A stretch of DNA of 5,096 nucleotides, from assembly GCA_001640045.1 (NCBI GenBank), contig LUTY01002692.1:1-5096 (forward strand), read 5' to 3'. Source of the stretch: Candidatus Thiomargarita nelsonii. Its GTDB lineage: Bacteria; Pseudomonadota; Gammaproteobacteria; Beggiatoales; Beggiatoaceae. The notes under the pieces are model-generated. The model saw only the letters and a list, made by a program, of their open reading frames with translations. It was not told the origin of the DNA and searched no databases. The position numbers and the translations under genes were made by a program. Below are positions 1-5,096 of the stretch, one piece after another (position 1 is the stretch's first letter; each line of letters starts with the position of its first letter).

Positions 1-65
1 GCTTCAATCAATCGGCGCCCCATTCTTCCCGCAGCACCTGCAATTGCAATATTTGTATTCATCAT
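1..65 (-). CDS. dapB: 4-hydroxy-tetrahydrodipicolinate reductase, N-terminal fragment
   Basis: Only the first 21 codons and two bases are in the window; the gene continues past position 1. The translation begins MMNTNIAIAGAAGRMGRRLI. The segment GAAGRMGR at residues 10-17 is the glycine-rich NAD(P)H-binding loop at the start of DapB, and its spacing from the N-terminus fits that family. DapB is cytoplasmic and reduces the dipicolinate precursor in the lysine and diaminopimelate pathway. Two adjacent in-frame ATG codons (63-65 and 60-62) are both possible starts; no good Shine-Dalgarno sequence precedes either, so the outer one was taken. The start lies 16 bp after the dnaJ stop with no terminator between them, which suggests co-transcription with the chaperone genes. 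The dnaJ-dapB order is common in gammaproteobacteria and supports the call from so short a fragment. Confidence 0.92.
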   Translation of the reverse strand, partial: MMNTNIAIAGAAGRMGRRLIE

Positions 66-81
66 TTTCGGGTACACTTAT

Positions 82-1212
82 TTATAACTTCATATCTTCA
101 AAGAATTTTTTCACACCATCCAACCAAGAACTTTGTTTAGGGCTATGCCGCTTAGTTTTGTGCATGGTTTTTTCAAATTCTCTGAATAACTCTTTTTGGT
201 GAGGCGTAAGATTGATCGGTGTTTCTACCACCACGCGGCAATGTAAATCACCCGTTAAGCCACCACGTACCGGTTTAACTCCCTTGCCACGAATGCGAAA
301 GACTTTACCAGTCTGTGTTTCTGGGGGAATTTTGAGAACGACGCGACCATCAAGCGTTGGCGCTTCTAATTCACCCCCTAAGGCAGCAGAGACAATACTG
401 ATCGGCACTTCGCAAAATAAATGACTGTCTTCACGAGAAAAGATAGGATGGGGACGGACTTGAATTTGTACATATAAATCACCAGGGGGACCACCATTGA
501 CACCCGCTTCGCCTTCGCCAGATAAGCGAATTCTATCACCACTGTCCACTCCGGCTGGCACTTTGACTGACAAAGTTTTGTGTTGTTGGATACGCCCGTT
601 ACCACGACAAGTCGGGCAAGGTTCTGAAATTATTTGACCCGTGCCCCGACAGCTAGGGCAGGTTTGTTGCACCGAAAAAAAGCCTTGCGTCACGCGGACT
701 TGACCCTGCCCATTACAACTGGGACAGGTTTTGGGCCTTGTACCAGGTCTAGCACCACTGCCATGACATTTTTCACAAACGACTTGCGTAGGCACACGGA
801 TTTTCACCTCTGTACCAGCAACGATTTCTTCAAGCGACAAGGTCAGATCGTAGCGCAAATCTGCTCCCCGAAATGCCCGATGACCACCACCACTACTGCG
901 GAAACCACCACCAAACACACTTTCAAAAATGTCGCCTATATCACCAAAACCTCCGAAACCGCCGGCACCGCCGCCCATAGCACCCTCAATACCGGCATGT
1001 CCAAACTGGTCATAAGCTGCCCGTTTTTGCGGATCACTCAAAACTTCGTAGGCTTCTTTGACTTCTTTAAATTGTTCTTCCGCGTTTTTTTTATCGTCCT
1101 GATTTCTATCAGGATGATATTTCATTGCCAAACGGCGGTAGGTTTTTTTCAGTTCCTCTTCAGAAACGTTTTTTTGTACACCAAGGACTTGATAATAATC
1201 ACGTTTTGACAT
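82..1212 (-). CDS. dnaJ: Chaperone protein DnaJ (type I Hsp40)
   Basis: A complete 376-residue class I J-protein. It is the cytoplasmic co-chaperone that binds unfolded clients, hands them to DnaK and stimulates DnaK ATP hydrolysis. Domains in order: J domain at residues 1-70 with the essential HPD at 33-35; Gly/Phe-rich linker at about 77-116, including a DIF motif at 94-96; zinc-binding region with four CxxCxGxG repeats at 146-153, 163-170, 185-192 and 199-206, all eight cysteines present; two C-terminal beta domains, with client-binding and dimerisation roles known from the family; and a lysine-rich tail. The length equals that of E. coli DnaJ and nothing is broken. The ATG at 1212 gives the standard start ([12 protein letters not shown]). 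No convincing Shine-Dalgarno sequence precedes it, so translation may depend on coupling or on an unstructured leader. It lies 71 bp after dnaK, with a palindrome in the gap. Confidence 0.98.
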   Translation of the reverse strand: MSKRDYYQVLGVQKNVSEEELKKTYRRLAMKYHPDRNQDDKKNAEEQFKEVKEAYEVLSDPQKRAAYDQFGHAGIEGAMGGGAGGFGGFGDIGDIFESVFGGGFRSSGGGHRAFRGADLRYDLTLSLEEIVAGTEVKIRVPTQVVCEKCHGSGARPGTRPKTCPSCNGQGQVRVTQGFFSVQQTCPSCRGTGQIISEPCPTCRGNGRIQQHKTLSVKVPAGVDSGDRIRLSGEGEAGVNGGPPGDLYVQIQVRPHPIFSREDSHLFCEVPISIVSAALGGELEAPTLDGRVVLKIPPETQTGKVFRIRGKGVKPVRGGLTGDLHCRVVVETPINLTPHQKELFREFEKTMHKTKRHSPKQSSWLDGVKKFFEDMKL

Positions 1213-1237
1213 AGTTATTCAACACAGTTCATTTTGG

Positions 1238-1267
1238 TAGGAGTCCAAGATTTATCTTGGACTCCTA
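1238..1267. repeat. 30-bp palindrome in the dnaK-dnaJ spacer
   Basis: Perfect inverted repeat with 14-bp arms (TAGGAGTCCAAGAT) around a central TT. The same core, GGAGTCCAAGAT with its complement, occurs twice more ahead of grpE (3979-4047), so this is one member of a dispersed repeat family. It begins 16 bp after the dnaK stop and ends 25 bp before the dnaJ start. In the transcript it would form a stable hairpin, but no run of U follows, so it does not look like an intrinsic terminator. It could mark an mRNA processing or stability point between dnaK and dnaJ; that role is inference. Confidence 0.9.
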
Positions 1268-1283
1268 TCCTATTTAGCCAGCC

Positions 1284-3227
1284 TTATTTTTTGTCTTTAA
1301 CTTCGTCAAACTCGGCATCAACCACATCAGATTGCTTATCTTTATCCTTAGCATTTTCCGCTGCCGCTTGAGCGGCTTGAGTAAAGCCATCTGCACCCTC
1401 TGCACCGTCGCCCGCTGCGTAAGCTTGTTGCGCGATTTTACCTGCGAGTTCGGCCAAAGTTTGAGTCTTGGCTTCAATCGCCGCTTTATCATCACCTTTG
1501 AGCGTTTCCTTCAGATCATCAATAGCCGCTTCAATGGCCGTTTTGTCATTGGTGCTGACTTTATCACCTAAATCTTTTAAAGATTTGGTCGTCGTATGGA
1601 TCATATTATCGGCGATATTACGCGCCTCAACCATTTCATGGAATTTCTTATCTTCACTGGCATGTGCTTCGGCATCTTGAACCATGCTTTCGACTTCTTC
1701 ATCAGACAAGCCGCTAGAGGCTTTGATGGAAATAGATTGCTCTTTGCCAGTCGCTTTGTCTTTAGCAGACACATGTAAAATGCCGTTGGCATCAATATCG
1801 AAAGTGACTTCGATTTGGGGTATGCCACGCGGGGCTGGTGGAATATCAGCCAAATCAAATCTTTCTAATGACTTGTTAGCAGAGGCTACCTCACGTTCAC
1901 CCTGCAACACATGTACCGTCACAGCCATTTGATTATCATCTGCGGTTGAAAAGACTTGTGAATGTTTTGTTGGGATCGTCGTATTTTTCTGGATGAGCTT
2001 GGTCATCACACCGCCCATGGTTTCAATACCCAGGGACAACGGAGTGACATCCAACAACAACACGTCTTTCACGTCACCGCTTAACACGCCACCTTGAATG
2101 GCGGCACCGATGGCAACTGCTTCATCAGGATTGACATCTTTACGCGCCTCTTTGCCAAATAAATTTTTAACAGCCTCTTGCACTTTGGGCATACGAGTTT
2201 GCCCACCGACTAGAATGACTTCGTTGATGTCTCCAGCAGACAAACTGGCATCTTTCAGGGCGATCTGACAGGGAGCAAGGCTACGTTCAATCAGTTCTTC
2301 TACCAAAGACTCCAATTTGGCACGGGTCAATTTGATGTTCAGGTGTTTGGGACCACTGGCATCCGCTGTCACATAAGGCAAATTGACATCAGTTTGCTGG
2401 CTAGAAGAGAGTTCAATCTTGGCTTTTTCGGCACCTTCTTTCAAGCGTTGCAAAGCTAAGGGATCATTTTTTAGATTAATGCCCGTGTCTTTTTTAAATT
2501 CATCAACCAAATAGTTAATGATGCGTAAATCAAAATCTTCACCGCCTAAGAAGGTGTCACCATTAGTGGATAACACTTCAAATTGATGCTCGCCATCCAC
2601 ATCAGCGATTTCAATGATAGAAATATCAAATGTGCCTCCGCCTAAGTCATACACGGCAATTTTGACATCTCCCCGTTTTTTATCCATGCCATAGGCTAAG
2701 GCAGCCGCCGTGGGTTCGTTGATGATACGTTTGACATCTAAGCCGGCAATACGACCAGCGTCTTTAGTCGCTTGGCGTTGTGAGTCATTAAAATAAGCGG
2801 GGACGGTAATAACGGCCTCATTGACTGGCTCGCCTAAATAGTCCTCTGCCGTTTTTTTCATTTTCATCAATACACGAGCGGCGATTTCTGGTGGTGCCAT
2901 TTTTTTATCTTTAACGGCTACCCAAGCATCGCCATTATCCGCTTCGACGATTTTGTAGGGTACCATGTCCACATCGCGCTGTACGACTTGGTCTTTATAT
3001 TTGCGCCCAATGAGACGCTTAACGGCGAATAAAGTCTTATCTGGATTGGTGACCGCTTGACGTTTAGCGGATTGTCCCACTAACACTTCGTCATCGTTGC
3101 TATAAGCGACGATAGAGGGCGTGGTACGACCACCTTCACTGTTTTCAATGACGTGGCAATTTTTTTCTTCCATGATAGCGACGCAAGAATTGGTCGTCCC
3201 TAAGTCTATTCCAATGATTTTGCTCAT
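1284..3227 (-). CDS. dnaK: Chaperone protein DnaK (Hsp70)
   Basis: A complete 647-residue Hsp70, the ATP-dependent cytoplasmic chaperone that holds and refolds exposed hydrophobic segments with DnaJ and GrpE. The N-terminal ATPase domain opens with [14 protein letters not shown] (phosphate-1 loop, residues 5-18). DLGGGTF starts at Asp194, so its threonine is Thr199, the residue autophosphorylated in E. coli. [13 protein letters not shown] is the third Hsp70 signature. The interdomain linker VLLLD falls at 389-393, the same numbering as E. coli DnaK. The substrate-binding beta domain includes [16 protein letters not shown], followed by a helical lid and an Ala/Gly/Gln-rich tail ending DEVKDKK, close to the usual gammaproteobacterial EEVKDKK end. 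It is slightly longer than E. coli DnaK (638 residues), probably through the tail. It starts 57 bp after grpE and has its own strong ribosome binding site. Confidence 0.99.
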   Translation of the reverse strand: MSKIIGIDLGTTNSCVAIMEEKNCHVIENSEGGRTTPSIVAYSNDDEVLVGQSAKRQAVTNPDKTLFAVKRLIGRKYKDQVVQRDVDMVPYKIVEADNGDAWVAVKDKKMAPPEIAARVLMKMKKTAEDYLGEPVNEAVITVPAYFNDSQRQATKDAGRIAGLDVKRIINEPTAAALAYGMDKKRGDVKIAVYDLGGGTFDISIIEIADVDGEHQFEVLSTNGDTFLGGEDFDLRIINYLVDEFKKDTGINLKNDPLALQRLKEGAEKAKIELSSSQQTDVNLPYVTADASGPKHLNIKLTRAKLESLVEELIERSLAPCQIALKDASLSAGDINEVILVGGQTRMPKVQEAVKNLFGKEARKDVNPDEAVAIGAAIQGGVLSGDVKDVLLLDVTPLSLGIETMGGVMTKLIQKNTTIPTKHSQVFSTADDNQMAVTVHVLQGEREVASANKSLERFDLADIPPAPRGIPQIEVTFDIDANGILHVSAKDKATGKEQSISIKASSGLSDEEVESMVQDAEAHASEDKKFHEMVEARNIADNMIHTTTKSLKDLGDKVSTNDKTAIEAAIDDLKETLKGDDKAAIEAKTQTLAELAGKIAQQAYAAGDGAEGADGFTQAAQAAAENAKDKDKQSDVVDAEFDEVKDKK

Positions 3228-3237
3228 AAATATATTT

Positions 3238-3245
3238 TCCTTCTT
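3238..3245 (-). promoter_or_regulatory. Ribosome binding site of dnaK
   Basis: On the minus strand AAGAAGGA lies 10 bases before the dnaK ATG (3225-3227), with an A/T-only spacer. It is the strongest Shine-Dalgarno match in the operon, fitting the high DnaK level needed relative to GrpE and DnaJ. It confirms the start at 3227. Confidence 0.75.
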
Positions 3246-3284
3246 ATAAATTGCGTTTTTGATTTAATGCGTTGATATAGGGTG

Positions 3285-3938
3285 TTAAGCTTGATTTTCA
3301 ATCTGTTCTTCTGCTTTGACAGCCTGTGCGACGACCACCCGTGCGGGACGCAATAGGCGATCATTGAGTTGATAGCCTTTTTGATGGATGTGTAAGACGC
3401 TACCCTCTTCTACATCAGGTGAGGGTTGCATCGCCATCGCTTCGTGCCATTGCGGATTAAATTTATCATTGAGGGGATTAATTTCCACGATGTCAAATTT
3501 TGACAAGGTATCAGTCAACATTTTTAAGGTCAATTCCATCCCTTCATGCACAGTTTCAAGCTTGGTTTCTGATTGAGCAGCAGCCTCTATGCCTAATTCC
3601 ATGCTGTCTTTAACCACGAGCAAGTCAGTGGCAAATTTTTCTAAGGCATATTTACGCGCCTTTTCTAAATCGCGTGCCATGCGTTTTTGTAAATTGTCGC
3701 ACTCCGCTTGTTTACGGAGCAGACTCTCCCAATGTTTATCCGCTTTTTCTGTGGCTTCCGCTAACTGACGAGTTAAGTCCTCGATGGAGGGGGGCTCTGC
3801 TGTCATGTCAGTCGTAGAGTCTGTTGGGGTGTCAGGCGAATCGTCCTGTGTATTTGCGTCACTCACTTGATCAGTTGGCGGAGTGGTTTTGCCATTGGCT
3901 TTTGTTTGCTCTGCCTTAACTGATTCATCATTGCTCAT
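3285..3938 (-). CDS. grpE: Nucleotide exchange factor GrpE
   Basis: GrpE dimerises and opens the DnaK nucleotide cleft, releasing ADP so that ATP can bind and the client is freed. From the ATG at 3938 the protein has 217 residues (E. coli: 197). Residues 1-50 are a Ser/Thr/Asp/Pro-rich, probably disordered tail. About 51-107 form a long charged helix likely to make the dimer coiled coil. About 108-150 are further helices. The C-terminal beta domain carries the family signatures FNPQWHEA (160-167) and GYQLNDRLLRPARVVV (188-203). The frame also has a GTG at 3950, but GGGAG sits 5 bases before the ATG at 3938, so the ATG is the better start and the GTG lies inside the binding-site region. It is the first gene of the operon, downstream of a heat-shock promoter and a long hairpin. 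The extended N-terminus is the only unusual part; such tails vary widely in the family. Confidence 0.97.
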   Translation of the reverse strand: MSNDESVKAEQTKANGKTTPPTDQVSDANTQDDSPDTPTDSTTDMTAEPPSIEDLTRQLAEATEKADKHWESLLRKQAECDNLQKRMARDLEKARKYALEKFATDLLVVKDSMELGIEAAAQSETKLETVHEGMELTLKMLTDTLSKFDIVEINPLNDKFNPQWHEAMAMQPSPDVEEGSVLHIHQKGYQLNDRLLRPARVVVAQAVKAEEQIENQA

Positions 3939-3943
3939 AGAAA

Positions 3944-3948
3944 CTCCC
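3944..3948 (-). promoter_or_regulatory. Ribosome binding site of grpE, deciding the start
   Basis: GGGAG on the minus strand is 5 bases from the ATG at 3936-3938. It overlaps the region just after the in-frame GTG at 3950, which rules against that GTG as the start. Its GGAGT can pair with ACTCC in the 3' arm of the upstream hairpin. Confidence 0.7.
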
Positions 3949-3978
3949 ACTCATTATGATTATAAAAGTCAATTTAAC

Positions 3979-4047
3979 GTATTTTGGAGTCCAAGATTTA
4001 TCTTGGACATCTTTTTAGCCCAAGATAAATCTTGGACTCCAAAATAC
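3979..4047. repeat. Perfect 28-bp inverted repeat in the grpE leader
   Basis: The arms 3979-4006 and 4020-4047 are exact reverse complements (28 of 28) separated by a 13-base loop. Each arm also contains most of the GGAGTCCAAGAT palindrome found at 1238-1267, so the structure looks like two copies of that element placed head to head, each lacking part of one outer arm (GGACATC in one, GCCCAAG in the other, where the full palindrome has GGACTCC and GTCCAAG). It lies between the sigma32-type promoter and the grpE start, so it would be transcribed as a long hairpin in the 5' leader, ending about 40 bases before the start codon. A role in mRNA stability or in control of grpE translation is possible but unproven. 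Confidence 0.93.
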
Positions 4048-4089
4048 TAGAATATTTTTGCAAGGGGCATATGATATATTGACGGGCAG

Positions 4090-4119
4090 TAATGGGGATA
4101 ATTTAGTGATGGTTCAAGG
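4090..4119 (-). promoter_or_regulatory. Sigma32-type heat-shock promoter of the grpE-dnaK-dnaJ operon
   Basis: Read on the minus strand, CCTTGAA (4119-4113) is followed by a 15-base spacer and CCCCATTA (4097-4090). This matches the E. coli RpoH consensus, CTTGAA and CCCCATnT with a 13-17 base spacer, at nearly every position. Transcription would begin near 4083, giving a leader of about 145 bases before the grpE ATG. Its place ahead of the three chaperone genes makes the functional reading strong. The expected regulation is induction by heat or misfolded protein through RpoH, with DnaK/DnaJ in turn lowering RpoH activity, as known in E. coli. Confidence 0.88.
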
Positions 4120-4187
4120 CTGAGCCAAGTAATTTAGCAGTTAAATCGACAATTGGAATGACCCGTTCGTATGGCATCCGCGGGTCA

Positions 4188-4217
4188 ATTATGCGATAGG
4201 GGAGGGCTGATAGTCAA
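4188..4217 (-). promoter_or_regulatory. Possible sigma70-like promoter upstream of the heat-shock promoter
   Basis: On the minus strand TTGACT (4217-4212) and CATAAT (4193-4188) each match the sigma70 hexamers at 5 of 6 positions, with an 18-base spacer. It points towards grpE and would start near 4181, about 100 bases before the sigma32 start. It could give basal expression of the operon. Such matches also arise by chance in A/T-rich DNA, so confidence is low. Confidence 0.3.
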
Positions 4218-4230
4218 TAGAGTTGTCCGT

Positions 4231-4360
4231 CAATAAAAAATAAAATCATCAAAACCAGACCTGGCAGGTTGAAAAGAAAACCTGCCAGGTCAAAAACACT
4301 GCTACGGGTTTTGATTTTGACCTGGCAGGTTTGGGTTTAACCTGCCAGGTCTGGTTTTGA
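4231..4360 (-). terminator. Probable rho-independent terminator of the porin-like gene
   Basis: Immediately after the tandem stop codons of the gene at 4365, the transcript would enter strong hairpins made of AACCTGCCAGGTC and its complement. The last of these (arms 4291-4279 and 4270-4258, 13 bp, 8-base loop) is followed after a short gap by a T-rich tract (4246-4231) containing a run of six T. The gap between stem and T tract is longer than in a classic terminator, so efficiency is uncertain. It would insulate the heat-shock operon from porin transcription. Confidence 0.55.
4249..4360. repeat. 112-bp nested palindrome with four AACCTGCCAGGTC units
   Basis: Four 13-base units lie at 4258-4270, 4279-4291, 4319-4331 and 4339-4351 in alternating orientation. 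They combine into two nested perfect inverted repeats: outer arms 4249-4270 and 4339-4360 (22 of 22) and inner arms 4278-4295 and 4315-4332 (18 of 18), with a 19-base central loop. The DNA can fold as one long hairpin or as two separate hairpins of 13 bp each. Short repeats of this AACCTGCCAGGT type are, as I recall, scattered in several bacterial genomes, so this is probably a dispersed repeat cluster and not unique to the locus. Confidence 0.93.
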
Positions 4361-4364
4361 CTTA

Positions 4365-5096
4365 TTAAAAATTATAAGAAGCAGCGAAGTGAAAACGATC
4401 CAATTCACCTTCCAAGCCATTTTCCAGTGTACGCATGGCATGAATATATTCTAAGCCAAGCGTTACCGCACTTAAGGGACTCCAGAGCAGATTCAAATGA
4501 TAGGTACTCAACTTTTTGTTAACCGGCACAATGCTCAGATCATTATCGGACTGTGTCTGTGAATAGGCGAAAGATGAACGCAAACTCTCATTCCACCAAT
4601 GCTGATAAGCCAAATGTCCGTTGGAAATAGTGTGTAGTGAAATTCTACCTTGGCTATCTATGCTACCGGCATTAAAACCGTTAAAAGCGACATAACGCCC
4701 TAAAGCGTTGCCGTAGCTTAGGCCAAAACGCAGATTATCACGTCCAAAAGTCTTAATCCGCCCGCCTGTATGAATAGCACCACCAAAGGCTTCGTCACTG
4801 ACACTTGCACCATCGCTGCGTATTTCGCGCAATAAGCCGGACAGAGAAGCCTGTCCCCAATCTCCATACAAAGACAATTTACTGGCTATATCCGGCAAAC
4901 GATCATCATCTGGCGTTATGCGTGCCCCCGTTGTATCAGTCAAAGTCGATTCTGGCTGCTCTAATGCGATTTGAAAATTACCCCTCTTAAACGGTTTAGT
5001 CCAACGAATCAGGGGCTGTCGAACCATAATCATGTTGGGAGCCAGGAGAGTATTCGTTTCAGGAAAAGCACTCACATTCATAAAGGTCGTAAAAGT
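4365..5096 (-). CDS. DcaP-like outer-membrane porin, C-terminal part
   Basis: The frame is open to the window edge, giving 243 C-terminal residues; the 5' part lies beyond 5096. The ATG at 5081 is internal, because TFTTF precedes it in frame and the opening segment (TFMNVSAFPET, then RQPLIRWTKPF and FQIALEQPES) resembles the STFMD...ET...RQ..VRY...ALE pattern of DcaP-type porins. The rest shows alternating polar and aromatic residues as in transmembrane beta strands (FGLSYGNALGRYVAF, LRSSFAYSQTQSD, TLGLEYIHAMRTL) and ends in FAASYNF, a terminal Phe typical of outer-membrane barrels recognised by the Bam complex. DcaP proteins form trimeric channels for organic anions such as dicarboxylates; the substrate here cannot be told. 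The gene ends with tandem TAA TAA and is followed within 5 bases by a palindromic repeat. It is probably a separate unit from the chaperone operon. An unrelated barrel family remains possible. Confidence 0.75.
   Translation of the reverse strand, partial: TFTTFMNVSAFPETNTLLAPNMIMVRQPLIRWTKPFKRGNFQIALEQPESTLTDTTGARITPDDDRLPDIASKLSLYGDWGQASLSGLLREIRSDGASVSDEAFGGAIHTGGRIKTFGRDNLRFGLSYGNALGRYVAFNGFNAGSIDSQGRISLHTISNGHLAYQHWWNESLRSSFAYSQTQSDNDLSIVPVNKKLSTYHLNLLWSPLSAVTLGLEYIHAMRTLENGLEGELDRFHFAASYNF

Larger units (their letters stand above)
3951..4364. other. Intergenic region between the porin-like gene and grpE
   Basis: These 414 bases hold no clear gene on either strand. In the direction of transcription they contain a nested palindrome (4360-4249) with a T-rich tract (to 4231), a weak sigma70-like promoter (4217-4188), a 24-codon open frame of doubtful coding status (4177-4103), the sigma32-type promoter (4119-4090), an A/T-rich stretch at the expected transcription start, the long leader hairpin (4047-3979) and an A/T-rich run up to the grpE ribosome binding site. 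No CIRCE operator (the HrcA site) was seen, in keeping with sigma32 rather than HrcA control. Confidence 0.8.

Noticed and set aside
634..1209. 191-codon open frame on the plus strand opposite dnaJ
   Set aside because: It is the complement of a well-conserved gene; its Thr- and Phe-rich translation mirrors the dnaJ codons and shows no domain or ribosome binding site.
1238..1267. Palindrome as an intrinsic terminator between dnaK and dnaJ
   Set aside because: No T-rich tract follows the stem on either strand, and dnaJ depends on continued transcription because no promoter is seen in the spacer.
1274..1495. 73-codon open frame on the minus strand overlapping the dnaK 3' end
   Set aside because: It is a shifted frame of dnaK, rich in Lys and Arg from the Ala/Lys codons of the DnaK tail, with no independent support.
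3959..3964. TATAAT on the minus strand just before grpE as a sigma70 -10 box
   Set aside because: No acceptable -35 hexamer lies 16-18 bases upstream (the sequence there is CCAAAA within the repeat), and the start would fall almost on the ribosome binding site.
4159..4187. Inverted repeat TGACCCG...CGGGTCA as an operator
   Set aside because: Only 7-bp arms around a 15-base loop, with no known regulator match; this is within what chance gives in 400 bases.
4249..4360. Repeat units as a small CRISPR array
   Set aside because: The units alternate in orientation, are only 13 bases long, are separated by short unequal gaps, and no cas gene is near.
3951..4364. CIRCE element for HrcA control
   Set aside because: No TTAGCACTC-type half-sites with 9-base spacing were found; a sigma32 promoter is present instead.

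Overview
The window carries a heat-shock chaperone operon from a gammaproteobacterium, read entirely on the minus strand in the order grpE, dnaK, dnaJ, dapB. The run dnaJ followed 16 bp later by dapB, together with a sigma32-type promoter ahead of grpE, is a typical gammaproteobacterial arrangement. GC content looks moderate. Dispersed palindromes built on GGAGTCCAAGAT and on AACCTGCCAGGT remind me of the intergenic repeats of Beggiatoa-like sulfur bacteria (Thiotrichales). That placement is inference from memory and was not tested.

Layout from high to low coordinates, which is the direction of transcription. 5096-4365 is the C-terminal part of an outer-membrane beta-barrel protein resembling the DcaP porin family; its 5' end lies outside the window. 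4364-3939 is a 426-bp intergenic region. It holds a 112-bp nested palindrome followed by a T-rich tract (probable terminator of the porin gene), a weak sigma70-like promoter candidate, a very short open frame that may be a coding remnant, a close match to a sigma32 heat-shock promoter, and a perfect 28-bp inverted repeat that would form a long hairpin in the grpE leader. Then follow grpE (3938-3285), dnaK (3227-1284), a spacer holding another copy of the leader palindrome, dnaJ (1212-82) and the first 21 codons of dapB (from 65, leaving the window at 1).

DnaK is the ATP-driven Hsp70. DnaJ delivers substrates and stimulates ATP hydrolysis, and GrpE exchanges ADP for ATP, so one heat-inducible transcript would supply the whole folding cycle. 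dapB is a lysine and cell-wall biosynthesis gene that probably receives read-through from the operon. The protein-coding genes look intact and ordinary, apart from the two cut by the window edges. I see no new defence or mobile system. The points worth attention are in the non-coding DNA: the heat-shock promoter, the leader hairpin whose 3' arm can pair with the grpE ribosome binding site, the same palindrome between dnaK and dnaJ, and the highly symmetric nested palindrome after the porin gene.
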